Source of the DNA: Ceratotherium simum simum
Lineage: Eukaryota; Chordata; Mammalia; Perissodactyla; Rhinocerotidae
DNA length: 64,000 bases
Reading direction: 5' to 3'
Assembly (NCBI RefSeq): GCF_000283155.1
Contig: NW_004454166.1
Location: forward strand, 6,195,187 to 6,259,186
This document shows positions 46,945 to 57,674 of the stretch, in pieces; the first letter of the stretch is position 1, and each line of letters opens with the position of its first letter. The notes below the pieces were generated by a model that ran no database searches, was not told the DNA's origin, and saw nothing but the letters and a program-made list of their open reading frames with translations. Position numbers and translations under genes: made by a program.

Positions 46945-47110
46945 ATTGATCATTCAACCGGGAAATATTTACCCAATCCTCAATGCAAAATGCTAAGAGT
47001 TATGGGCAATATTATACTATATACACTTAGTAGGAAGTTAGAATATCATTGAGTAGACAAGGCAGAGACATGGAAAGATGTATACGATATAATATATGGT
47101 ATGAAATTAA
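46945..47110 (-). repeat. L2-like remnant
   Basis: GGGAAATATTTACCCAATCC and AATGCTAAGAGTTATGGGCA resemble the antisense L2 3' end, diverged. Confidence 0.4.
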
Positions 47111-47194
47111 TTAATCACTTTTATGCCACAATTAATAAACACTTCAACAGTCCAATAGGAAAATATTTGCTGTGGTTTTATGTGATTAGAGAAG

Positions 47195-47318
47195 ACTTTA
47201 GTCTTTCTTTCTCAGAATATAAGCTCCAAGAAGTCAAGGGCCTTATAGGCATTCGTTGCTATGTATTCTTTAAGCCTAGAACAGTTCATGACATTTAGTA
47301 TATTGAATTAATGTGTAA
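47195..47318 (+). repeat. L2 3' end fragment
   Basis: AGAATATAAGCTCCAAGAAG, GTCAAGGGCCTTATAGGCAT and AGCCTAGAACAGTTCATGAC fit L2. Confidence 0.65.
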
Positions 47319-47349
47319 CATAAAATTTATGTTTCAATCTAAAGGTAGC

Positions 47350-47650
47350 AGATAACTTGAACAGGTAGAGAGAAGGTAGGAGAACCTCATATGTACAAAA
47401 TAACAAGGAAAGAGTAAAGGTAGAAATAACCAACATGAATTTGCAAAAGAGGATAAACCACCCTGATTCAAGAGTTCATTTTGCAAGTTAGTGAGGGGTT
47501 AAGTTGTAGTAGGCTCCGAGTAGTGTGTGAAGGCCTTTATGTAGCAGGAGAAATAATCTAGATTTTATCTCACTGGCTTTAGCGAGACACTAAAGATCAT
47601 TGAGGAAAAAATGATTTGATATTAGCAGTCATTTTACAATCCATTTTGAA
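47350..47650 (-). repeat. L2-like remnant
   Basis: GAAGGCCTTTATGTAGCAGG, GATTTTATCTCACTGGCTTT and GATCATTGAGGAAAAAATG follow the antisense L2 body order. Confidence 0.5.
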
Positions 47651-47689
47651 TGTTTTAATTCTGTTAAGGGATGGGGTGATAGGCAGAAT

Positions 47690-48275
47690 TGCTAAAATGG
47701 CCTTTAAAGACTCCTTCCCTAATCACTGAGACCTCTGAATGCGGAGGGACCTCTGAATCATTCTTGTGATTATGTTATGTTATATGGCACAATCAACCTT
47801 AAGATAAGGCTGTTATCCAGGTGGGCCTGATCTAATCACATAGGTCCTTAAAAGCAGAGAGTTTTCTCTGGCTGGTATCTGAAGAGGAAGTAAAAGATTT
47901 GAAGCATGTGTAGGACTTAATGCACTGTTGCTGGCTTTGAAGATGGAGAGGGCAAAGTGAGAAAACGTGGGTGGTCTTAAGGAACTGAAGGAGAGGTTCC
48001 CAACTGGCAGCTAGCAAGGAAATGGTGACCTCAGTGTTATTACTGCAAGGAATTGAATTCTGCTAACAACCTGAATAAGCCCAGAAGGGCTCTTTCCAGA
48101 GCTCTCATTACAGCTCAGATGGTCAAAACTTTGACTTTGACCTATGAGAGGCTGAGCAGAGGACTGAACTGGGCCCACCCACACTTCTGACCTACAGAAC
48201 TGTGAGATAATAAATGGGTATTGTTTTGAGTTGCATAAGTTTGTGGTAATTTGTTATGTGACTGTAAAAGACAAT
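47690..48275 (+). mobile_element. MLT1-type (MaLR) LTR
   Basis: GGCAGAATTGCTAAAATGGC opens it, then AGGTGGGCCTGATCTAATCA, CTTAAAAGCAGAGAGTTTTC, GTTGCTGGCTTTGAAGATGG, CTGCTAACAACCTGAATAAG and CTACAGAACTGTGAGATAAT with AATAAATGGG as polyadenylation signal, ending near GTGGTAATTTGTTATG. It is a sense-strand solo LTR. Confidence 0.85.
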
Positions 48276-48559
48276 TACAGAAAGATTAGAGGAGGATGGG
48301 ACAGCAGTCAGGGAGACCAAGTAATTTGTGCATCTCCTCTACACTTGTTCACTTACTAAGAAAAGGTGATGTGTCTTGAAATTCCTGAGTAATAAAGAAG
48401 GAATATCTGCATATTTTATTATATTCTCAACACTCATCATACCTCACTGTTCTAGTCAATGATTTAGTAAAAATGCATTAGATTTATGAATAATGGTATG
48501 GCAGATTTTATTTTTGTCCAAGGTATTTACTGCCTGTCCCTGTGAGAAAGTTATCTTTC

Positions 48560-48935
48560 TTTGCTCCATTGACATAAGACTAGCCCTTGTAACTCTTTTG
48601 GACAATGAAATATGAACAGAAGTAGCATATACGTCTTTCCAGCAGAAGCTTCAAGACCCATTGCAGGGTTCTGCCAGCCTTTCTTTTCCTTTTGTCATAG
48701 ACCTGGGTGTCTGGATTGGGCTTCCCTTTCAGTCCAGGTCCTGGAGCAGAGGTGCTGTGAAGCAGAACTGAAGCTAACCTATGATAGACATGAAGGATGA
48801 ATAAGAAATCAATGTTCATTGCTGTAAGCCAATGAGAATTTTGCATCACTTTTTACCATAGAGTGACTTGCCTAAACTGGCTGATTCTTAGCACACCAGT
48901 AGAGACCTGCTATAACAAAAACTGAAAATATGTGG
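48560..48935 (+). mobile_element. MaLR-like LTR, diverged
   Basis: TCAGTCCAGGTCCTGGAGCA, GATGAATAAGAAATCAATG, GCTGTAAGCCAATGAGAATT and the 3' stretch AGACCTGCTATAAC parallel an MLT/MST-type LTR 3' half. The 5' limit is uncertain. Confidence 0.5.
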
Positions 48936-48939
48936 TATT

Positions 48940-49278
48940 GGCTTTATGGTGAGCAATGGATGGTGAAGAATCTGTTTTTGGAAGCTAGAAAGATGGAGCC
49001 CAAGTTATGCTGTGGTGAGCTATTTGATATAAAGTTTGCTACAATAACATGGATGGCAGACAAAAATACCAAATGATCTCATGGCTTTAGTTGGAGATGT
49101 GGGAAATAGAATATCAGTAGTGCTTCCTGGTTACTATGGCTGAAATAATAGACCATTAACTGGTTTTCAACCTAGGTTGTAAAATAGAATCAACTATGAA
49201 TAAAAAATGCTGATTAAAATTCAACATTTTGATAAGGACCTAAGCATGGATATAGCTTTCCCATCCTTTTTTTATTTT
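48940..49278. other. Unassigned sequence, no gene seen
   Basis: No recognisable element. Confidence 0.4.
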
Positions 49279-49279
49279 A

Positions 49280-49412
49280 TATCTATATCTATGTCTATGT
49301 CTATGTCTATGTCTATGTCTATGTCTATGTCTATGCCTATGTCTATGTCTATATCTATATCTGTATCTATGTCTATATCTATGTCCATATCCATGTCTAT
49401 ATCTGTGTCTAT
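49280..49412. repeat. CTATGT hexanucleotide microsatellite
   Basis: About 22 hexamer units, mostly CTATGT with CTATAT, CCATAT and CTGTAT variants towards the ends. It sits exactly at the 3' end of the minus-strand L1, so it likely grew from that element's A-rich tail. Its period of six leaves all frames open, producing artefactual Ser-Met, Arg-His and Asp-Ile repeat peptides on both strands. Confidence 0.95.
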
Positions 49413-50635
49413 TTTTTGGTGAGAACAATTAAGATCTACTCTCTTAGCAAGCTTCAAATATACGATACATTATTGTTAATTATAGTCACCATGCTGTACA
49501 TTAAATCTCCAGAACTTAATCATCCTTTGTATCTGGCACTTTGTACACTTTAACCAACATCTCTCTCTTTCCCCCACCCCTCAGCCCCTGGTAACCACTA
49601 TTCTAGTCTCTACTTCTAAGAGTTCAACTTTTTTAGATTTCACATATAAATGAGATCATGCAGTATTTGTCTTTCTGAGTCTGGCTTATTTCACTTAGCA
49701 TAATGTCCTCCAGGTTCACCTTTGTTGTTGTAAATGACAAAATTTTCTTCTTTTTTAAGGCTGAAATATTATTCCATTGTATGTTGATACCACATTTTCT
49801 TTATCATTTATCCATTGATGGACACCTCAACCATTTGTGGTTGATTCCATATCTTGGCTATGGTGAATAATGCAGCAATGAACATGGGGGTGCAGATATC
49901 CCTTCGAGATAGTGATTTTGTTTCCTTTGGATAAATACTCAGAAATAGGATTGCCGGATCATGTGATAGTCCTATTTTTAATTTTTTGGGGAACCTCCAT
50001 ACTGTTTTCCATAGTGGCTATACCAGTTTACATTGCCAGCAACAGTGCACATCCTCTCCAATCCTTGTTATCTCTTGTCTTTTTGGTAACAGCCGTTCTA
50101 ACAGGTGTGAGGTTATATCCCATTGTGGTCTTGATTTGCATTTCTCTGATGAGTAGTGATATTGAGCATCTTTTCATATATCCTTTGGCTATTTGTATGT
50201 TTTCTTTTCAGAAATGTTTATTCGGATCTTTTGCCCATTTTTAGATTGAGTTGTTTGTTTTCTTGCTAATGAGTTGTTTGAGTTCCTTGTATATTTTGGA
50301 TATTAACTCCTTCTTGGAAACATGGTTTACAGTATTTTCTCCTATTCCATAGGTTGTCTCTTCACTCTCTTGATTGTTTCCTCTGTTGTGCAGAAGCTTT
50401 TCAGTTTGATGCAATCCCATTTGTCTTTTTTGTGTTTGTTGCCTGTGCTTTTGGTGTTATATTCAAAAAATCATTGCCCAGACCCATGTCAAGAAGCTTT
50501 TTCCTTATGTTTTCTTCTAGTAATTTTATAGTTTCAGGTATTATGTTTAAGTCTTTAATCCATTTTGAGTGGATTTTTGCATATGGTGTTAAATAAAGGT
50601 CCAATTTCATTTTTCTGCTGAGCAATAGGAGGTCA
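49413..50635 (-). mobile_element. L1 LINE, 3' part of ORF2 plus 3'UTR
   Basis: On the minus strand it reads ORF2 C-terminal sequence then 3'UTR. The minus frame 50401..50625 shows the same conserved block as the L1 at the window start (pattern [16 protein letters not shown]). Plus-strand markers of the rest are CATAGTGGCTATACCAGTTT (50011..50030), TAATGCAGCAATGAACATGG (49868..49887), GTCTGGCTTATTTCACTTAG and the 3'UTR CACCATGCTGTACATTAAAT (49487..49506). Frames are broken by stops, so it is inactive. It is 5'-truncated near 50635. Plus-strand open frames here (110 codons at 49912..50244 and others) are antisense artefacts. Confidence 0.93.
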
Positions 50636-50639
50636 TTTC

Positions 50640-51040
50640 ATTTAAAAAGTCAATTTTCCACTTTTTCTAAGAGCTGATGAAATTGACCTTAGGCATATCT
50701 TCTAGCAAAGAATATTTAATGGATGGAACAATCTCTGTGGTATCGAGAACATACATTAGAAGAGATAAAATACTGTTTCAATAGGTCAGGAAGATGGGAA
50801 AACTGAGAGAATGAAGCAGCAACTAGGAAGTGGGTGCCTGAGTTTTATTACTATATAGTGCTTTTCATACATTTTTGTGTGAGAGAGATTACTGGTCAAC
50901 TGCAATTAGCACCCAGGACGGTACTTACCTGAAATTACAGTTCTATTCCTAAACCTTAAACAGAATAATCTCAAAGATCTGCGTGAACTCTTATAAAGCA
51001 CAAAGACCTTTCATCTTTTCAAAAGATTAAAAAAAATAAA
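50640..51040. other. Unassigned AT-rich sequence, no gene seen
   Basis: No recognisable element. Confidence 0.4.
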
Positions 51041-51044
51041 AACC

Positions 51045-51291
51045 GGGGCCAGCCCGGTGGCGCAAGCGGTTGAGTGCGCGCGCTCCGCTGCGGCGGCCCG
51101 GGGTTCGCTGGTTCGGATCCTGGGCGCGCACCAACGCACTGCTTGGCAAGCCATGCTGTGGCGGCGTCCCATATAAAGTGGAGGAAGATGGGCACAGATG
51201 TTAGCCCAGGGCCGTCTTTCTCAGCAAAAAAAGAGGAGGATTGGCGGATGTTAGCACAGGGCTGATCTCCTCACACACAAAAAAAATAAAT
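51045..51291 (+). mobile_element. ERE SINE, well preserved
   Basis: The head is GGGGCCAGCCCGGTGGCGCA, the B-box GGTTCGGATCC near 51109, followed by GGAGGAAGATGGGCACAGAT, GAGGAGGATTGGCGGATGTT and an A-rich tail. TSD-like ATAAAAACC at 51036..51044 and 51302..51310. Confidence 0.93.
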
Positions 51292-51439
51292 AAAAAAAAA
51301 TATAAAAACCTTTAGTTTTCTCTCAGGTAAGAAGGTTGCCCTTGCAATAGTGCAATAAACCTGGATTTTGCATAAAATAAGATAAGTTGACCCCCATGCA
51401 TAAAGTAGCACTTTGGACAGGCACACAGTTGATGGGTTT

Positions 51440-52360
51440 TTTTGAGGAAACTCAAAACATGCTACATAGCAGATATGTATATGTTATTACCCAGAATTAG
51501 CCAAACTGCAAAGTTTGAGGGCACAGTCCACAAGACTGCCCTCACTTTTGACACCAATTGCAAGTTTGAAGGGTTCCCCAAACTACCCTTAGGTTATGTA
51601 ACTTTTTGGGAGGACTCACAGAATTCACTGAAGTCTATTACATTCATGGTTAAGGTTTATTACAGGGAAAGGATACAGATAAAACTCAGCCAAAGGAAAA
51701 TGGTACCTATGTGAGGTGATGGATGTGTTAACTAACCTTATTGTGGTAATCATTTTGCAATATATACGTATATCAAATCATCACGTTGTGCCTCTTAAAT
51801 TTACACAATGTTATATGGCAATTATATCTCAATAAAGGTGGGGGGAAATCAGCGAATGGAAAAGATGGATAGCACAGAGTCAGAGAGGGTTCCAAATGAA
51901 GCTTCCATTGTCCTCTCCCATGGAGTTAGGAAGTGTTTCCTTCTTGGCCTTGATGTGTGACAATACACACAAAGTATTGCCAATCAGGGACTCTCACTTG
52001 AGGTTTATTCCAGAGTTTTTATTTGAGTGTCATTATGTAGGCACAATAGATTGATTAATTGCTCTCATGGTTGAACTCAGTCTGCAGGTCGACTGATACT
52101 GAATGGCCCAAAGCCCCCAGCTCAAATCACATGATTGGTCTTTGTGGCATAGCTAGCCCCCACTCTAAGACTATTGAGTAAGGCTGACCACATCCTAAAA
52201 TCTAGTGTGGCCAGCCTCCACCTAAACAAAGCTGAGCTGATCCTATCCGATATGACATAAATTACATCCCAGAGGCCAAGGTTAAAGCCAGACATATGTT
52301 TGGGCAAAGCCAAATTCTTTACCACACACTTGCCCATAAGAAAAGATACTATTATACCTT
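51440..52360 (-). mobile_element. MLT2-like (ERVL) LTR, split by an L1 end
   Basis: The plus strand shows CACAAGACTGCCCTCACTTT (51530..51549), AAGGTTTATTACAGGGAAAG (antisense AATAAA), then after the L1 end GAAGCTTCCATTGTCCTCTC (51899..51918), CAAAGCCCCCAGCTCAAATC and CCTAAACAAAGCTGAGCTGA. This is the wording of a multicopy LTR that I associate with MLT2/ERVL. Both halves continue one another across the inserted L1 piece. Confidence 0.62.
51701..51847 (+). mobile_element. L1 3' end, severely 5'-truncated
   Basis: GGTGATGGATGTGTTAACTA (51715..51734), TTGTGGTAATCATTTTGCAA, CAATATATACGTATATC and TATCTCAATAAAGG are the L1 3' terminus. A diverged duplication TCAGCCAAAGGAAAA (51686..51700) and TCAGCGAATGGAAAA (51849..51863), two mismatches, brackets it. 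Confidence 0.85.
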
Positions 52361-52364
52361 AGGG

Positions 52365-53465
52365 AGACAGAAAATAACTTGTAGTGCTTCCTAAGTGCCT
52401 GAGAGAAGGCAAGGAGAAAGGATTGTTGAGGATAAGCTTGCTTTAGCCCCGTTTCGTGACTTGACATCAGTAACAGACGCCTGTGCCCTATGGCTGGCAC
52501 GCAACAGGAACACATCTTGGGATCCTTTGCCTTACGGTGTTCATTTTATATACTGACCCCACTTCGTCCCCTTTCCCCAACTAGATACTACTGGCCTCAT
52601 TTTTCCCATTTATGGTCCAAATGGACTCTTTTTGGATCTGGAATCTGCTATCCTTCCAAGCTCTTTGTCCCACTCACATTTATGAGTGTGCTTTCTAGTT
52701 CATTTATAGACAAACTTTGGACATCCTCACGGTATTGCATTAAAATTTGTTCATATGTCAACTTTGAGGATATTTGTTCAACCAGTTCTTATTCCATCTT
52801 CTTTGTAATAATAACACAACAGGAGAGAGAATAGGAATAGTGTCTGTATTCCTAGGGACTGTTTCAGGTCTGCCCCAGCCTCTTACCAAAGATTCATAGC
52901 CACGGGTATATGACCCTGAAATTTTTCATAATTTTGTTCTTTATGAAAAGACCCTGGGACTATACTCATGTTCCCTTCAGATTTTAGTGGCAGCCAAAGG
53001 CATAAACAAGATTCCTGTATCTTATAACTCAACCCTGGTCTCATTTATTGTTTGCATTAGTGGAATCATAAAAATAGCTTTAAACAGTTGTTAAACCCAC
53101 TCAGCTCTCTAAAAATTTCCTTAATTTGCACTATTTAAAAACCCTTTAGCTATTCATCAGAGATCAAAGTTGAAAGATAACCAGTGTGTTTGATTTTGCC
53201 TAATTTGCTATCATAGTAATAAAGAATGTTGACAAAAGGAAATTCCCAATATATCCAAAACAAATCCCCTTAGAATTTTTTCAATTCATTGCATATTCAT
53301 GGAATAACTTTGACCTAGAAAAGAATAACCTCTATTTATCACAAGACTACATTAATACATCTATTAGGCCAGGGAGTATTTAGCTTGAGGTATCTTGCCT
53401 AGATGTTTATGTCTGAGGGTATTCAGAAGGCTTCCTCCCCATAGAAGCTTGCAGGGCAATCATAG
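52365..53465. other. Unassigned sequence, no gene seen
   Basis: A 114-codon frame at 52490..52834 has no recognised domain, and no splice or poly(A) context supports it. Confidence 0.4.
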
Positions 53466-53469
53466 CATG

Positions 53470-53830
53470 TGAATTAAAACAGCTTGACTATATTGTTATA
53501 TACCCATTACACTAACAAAAATTAATGATCATGAGAAAATCCAATGTTGATAGGACTTGAGGCAGTATATTCACTGCTGGTGGCACTGTTAGAGGATTTA
53601 CTATTGTTTCTACAAAGCAACTAAATATTATCCAAAAACAGTTAAAAATTGCCCATGTCCTTTGACCCAGAATTTATCTGAAAGGAGAAAGAAATTCAAT
53701 TTTAAGTTACTTACTGAACTGCACATTTTTTTATATTGAAAAATTCAAAATATCCCAAATCTCACTTACAGAGAATAAACTAGAACACACAAACATCACG
53801 GGATTCTGAACATTGGGAAGGTATTTGAGG
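53470..53830 (+). mobile_element. L1M-type ORF2 3' fragment
   Basis: The order GCTGGTGGCACTGTTAGAGG, TGTTTCTACAAAGCAACTAA, CATGTCCTTTGACCCAGAAT and TTATATTGAAAAATTCAAAA is that of an old L1 ORF2 C-terminal/3'UTR region, heavily decayed. Confidence 0.68.
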
Positions 53831-53834
53831 GCAG

Positions 53835-56685
53835 CCTGCATTGCTTCCCAAATCTGACTGTGTATCATAATCATCAAGGGAGATTTTTAGTTCTTCGTCT
53901 GATACACCTTCTCCATAGATGGTGTATTTATCTAGAATTCATGGCATAGAGATGACAAATGGGATGGGGAATATAAACGGGGCCATTGGCAATATTTGTT
54001 CTTATGGGTTTTGTGGGAAACTGCACATAAATGATAATTGTTTGATCTATAAAGCTGCTTGAGTCCACAATTATTCTTACATGAATGCATGTCCCTGCTA
54101 TACTACATCAGAATGAAAAGAATCCTTTCATTAAGCTTCATGGCATGGTGATGAGAGGGCAGCGGGCTCCTCTGTAGAGTCAAAGAGTGGGAGATCCTGG
54201 CTGTCTGCTCTAACAGCCTGTTTCCCCTGCCCCAAACTAGTTGAATTAATAGAAATTAGCCCAGAAAGCATGAATATGGTGACTTTTTGTTTTTATCTTC
54301 AAAGGGATTAAGTAATTAAGAGGTATTAAGGAGCTCATATTTAAGTGATTTCCAGAACTGAGACCACAGAGCTAGACCATTTTATTTCAGATTCTCTGTG
54401 AGTAGCCATAACTATATGATAGATGAAGCTACATGCCCTTCCCTCTTCTCAATATCTACTGCTGATAGTGGTGGTATTGATGATACGGTTCACCTCGTAC
54501 TATCTGGCAGTCAGTTTGGTCTTTGCTCAGTGGACTTCCTTGTTAGAAGAAAAAGTCTGATTAGTTCTTTGCTCTCTGACTCTTATTTCATGTACCCATG
54601 TACCTGTGCAAGACAGAGAACCAGAAAGTGTCCAGGTCAGAGATGAACATCTCTAGGACAGTCCCTAGGCACTGGGTGGATACTGAATTAAGACAACTCT
54701 TTATGGTACGGTCCTTCAATCAGGTTTCTATAATTGCATTTGGGTCACCTGCCACTGGAGGGCACTATTAGAATTGCTGTGAGAAAAGGCAGTTCTGGAA
54801 TAAAACACTAACCATCAATGGCCACTGGGCAAAGGTTAGAGTGGCGAAAGGGCATGGGGTGGGGCTGGGGGGTGAGTTGCGGTGGCAAAACTGGAGGCTA
54901 GGGAGCTTGGCCTTGAAAACTTGGAGCACATTTCTTTCCCATGCTTAATGAAGGTTGCAGGTCCTCCACAATCCACTGAACCCAGGTGGAGGTGAAGTTG
55001 AGCTATGTTGGCTTCAGAGATGCTGTTATGTGTGCATCACAGCATCAGTTCACAGTGGAGTTCTTGAAATCCTCACTGTTTGAGAATAGTAGCTCCAACT
55101 TATCTCTCAGGTGATGCTGGAGGCTGGGTGGTTTTGAACAGAATTCTGAACTAGGCAGGGGTCTCAGGAGCTGGATCTCATCATGGCAACAGCTTGGGAG
55201 GTCCAATGACAAGGGCAACTGCCAAGAGAGCCAGCTAGGGCGGCCCTTCTTACAGCACAAAAATCGTTCCCGTGGGTGGGTAGAGTACAAGAACTTGAAT
55301 CAAAGTGAGGGGTCTGCCACAATGGTCAGGGAATAGGAAGAGGTAGGAGATTTTTCAGGAGGCTGAAGAGAATACTTGAAGCGAGGACTTGAAGAAGAGA
55401 GCTGTTTTACTGCAGTGACTTCTAATTAAAATAAACTTACATTCTTTGTGAGAAGTCAAATGCAAGAGTTTTTTTTTTTTTTAGCTAAAAAGAAAGAAAA
55501 CTACATGTATATTTTCAAGCTTTAAGCATTTTCTGTTTCGCTAAGGGTAGAGACTTGAATTTAGAGACTTGAATTTTGCTAAGGGTAGAGACTTTGGTGC
55601 AAATTATGCCTTTGTTTTGGAGGAACCAAAGTAATTTTTTTACACAAAAGTAAAATGAAGACATACCCCAGACTTGAAGATTTTGTGAGGCACTGTGATT
55701 TGAAGGGAGTGAACTATTATGTGGTAATATTAAAGATGTTTTATATAATTGACAGGGCTGCATAGCTGTGACTGTATCCTTAAGAGAATTATGACTATTT
55801 TAAATATGGACCTAGAATGAACTGTGCCTGAAACTTACTGATTCATCATATGGACAGAGTCCTGCAGGAAGGATGTGTAGCAAGCCTGATCTTTATCTTG
55901 AATTATAGAAAAGAGTGAGGCTTAGTTTGGCGTGTTAATATTCCAAATACTGTGAGAGTTCAGCCTTTATTGATGTTGGATTGTTGGGTTCTGGGGTAGC
56001 TCAGGATCATCATGTGGACGAGATGACCTTGGGGGTTAACTTTTCCTGTGAAGGTAATTCATTTGTGTTATAAATCATTTTCGGAAAAGACTGATCCCGA
56101 GACAGGAAACGAGAAGTGGGGGTAAGAATGGGATAGAATGAAGGTAACCTGGCCACTCTGTATCATGGAGACCGTGTAGGAGTGTCTGGGCCAGTGTGGG
56201 ACTGTCTAAACCCAAGGATGGGTCTTGTCCTGTGAGCTCTAAGAAGAGATGGATCTAGTAGTGGTTATAAGTTTCTCTCTAGATTGTACTTCTCTTTCGT
56301 TTCCCTCAAACTTTCAGTAAAGACCTATTAAAATTGAAGCCTGTTTCAGTAGTACTGTTCATGCTTGGGGCAAAGCAGTGCAGGGAAGAGTAGTAGACCC
56401 TGAAGGGAGATGGTAATCCCAGCCCAGAGGCAATGATCTTCAGAGGACAAGGGATCGCAGGCAGCAGGTGACAATAGGACATATCTGAGGAACATTTAAT
56501 TGTCTTTCAAGAATTCTTGGTCATATTTGGGCAAGCTGTGAAGAGGTGACTTCCTTCAGTGAAGCAGGATAGGGGCTTTAAGGCATTGCAACTGAAATAA
56601 TTAAACTCGTCCATGACCTCACACTGGAGTTACAAAATTCAAATCCTAATTAAAGCATAGAACTTAATTATTCCAGCTGCTAAAA
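53835..56685. other. Unassigned sequence, no gene seen
   Basis: It contains a CTCF-like motif at about 54750..54764, G-rich runs near 54858-54873, a T13 tract near 55470 and a small tandem duplication at 55540..55596. Open frames up to 82 codons show no domain. Confidence 0.4.
55540..55596. repeat. Short tandem duplication, 38-base period
   Basis: GCTAAGGGTAGAGACTT occurs at 55540 and again at 55578. AGAGACTTGAATTT is also repeated between them. Confidence 0.85.
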
Positions 56686-56689
56686 AGAA

Positions 56690-56828
56690 AGGATAAGTAT
56701 GTAACATGATAGAGGTACTAATTATTGCTACATGGCAATCATATCATAATACATAAATGTATCAAATTAAGATGTACACCTTAAATTTACACAATGTTAT
56801 AGTCAAATATAGTCAATTAAAAAAAAAT
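56690..56828 (+). repeat. L1 3' end fragment
   Basis: GATGTACACCTTAAATTTAC, ACACAATGTTATAGTCAAAT and a short A tail (56820..56827) match the L1 3' terminus. Confidence 0.7.
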
Positions 56829-57670
56829 AGCCTACAAAGCCCTCTTGATCTTCATCTCAGGTTACTCCTTTTTCTTATGTTTCAACCACCCTAGCTTCTT
56901 TCTGTTTCTTTCTTTTTTTTTTTTTTTTTTTCCTTCCCTTCTTTCTTTCTTTCTTTTCTTTCTTTTCCTTCTCTTTTTTTTTTGTGAGGAAGATCAGCCC
57001 TGAGCTAACATCCATGCTAATCCTCCTCTTTTTGCTGAGGAAGACCGGCCCTGAGCTAACATCTATTGCCAATCCTCCTCCTTTTTTTCCCCAAAGTCCC
57101 AGTAGATAGTTGTATGTTGTAGTTTCACATCCTTCTAGTTGCTGTATGTGGGACGCAGCCTGAGCATGGCCCGAGAAGCGGTGCGTCGGTGCGCGCCTGG
57201 GATCTGAACCCGGGCCACCAGTAGCGGAGCGCGAGCAGTTAACCGCTAAGCCATGGGGCCGGCCCTCTTGCTGTTTCTTGATCAAGCCAATCTCTCTCTA
57301 GCTTCCGGGGCTTGGCCATGCCGTGGTCTCCGCATAGGAGGCTCTTTCACTAACTCTGTTTTCTTCTTCTCACGCTTCAGATCTCAGCTTAATTGGTAAC
57401 TTCTTAAAGTGGTCCTCTCTGACAACAATATTTAGGTGTATTCCCTCTTCTCCTTCTCTGCTTTTCTCTCTCACACCACCTTGTTCATTTAATTCACAGC
57501 CCTTCACAATTATAAATATATATATATATTCATTAATTATCTGTATTCTCCACCAGACTACAAAAACCATGAAGGCAGGGGCTATGACTATTTAAATAAA
57601 CACTACCTAAAGAGGTCCTAACTGCAGATCCTTGATCATAGTAGGCCCTTGATACAAAATTTTGACTACA
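56829..57670 (+). mobile_element. L2 LINE 3' part, split by an ERE
   Basis: The left piece GCCTACAAAGCCCTCTTGAT (56831..56850) and the right piece, with CAGATCTCAGCTTAATTGGT (57379..57398), TGGTCCTCTCTGACAACAAT, ACCATGAAGGCAGGGGCTAT and ATCATAGTAGGCCC, are in L2 order once the ERE is removed. Confidence 0.75.
56911..57263 (-). mobile_element. ERE SINE, long form with expanded pyrimidine tail
   Basis: The tail side has expanded into a ~70-base T/C tract (56911..56982). Then follow TGTGAGGAAGATCAGCCC and GCTGAGGAAGACCGGCCC modules, the B-box complement near 57201 (GGATCTGAACCC) and the head CCATGGGGCCGGCC. TSD: CTTCTTTCTGTTTCTT (56895..56910) against CCTCTTGCTGTTTCTT (57264..57279), two mismatches. 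Confidence 0.93.
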
Positions 57671-57674
57671 TGAA

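Noticed and set aside
49280..49412. CRISPR-like regular repetition
   Set aside because: It is a six-base microsatellite without spacers, in a mammalian genome.
49207..49457. Repetitive Ser-Met, Arg-His and Asp-Ile peptides on both strands
   Set aside because: They come from the CTATGT microsatellite and are not proteins.
49912..50244. 110-codon plus-strand frame with hydrophobic stretches
   Set aside because: It is the antisense of L1 ORF2/3'UTR.
56875..57285. 136-codon minus-strand frame with a Lys-rich end
   Set aside because: It is a translation of the ERE SINE; the Lys/Glu/Arg-rich tail comes from the T/C tract.
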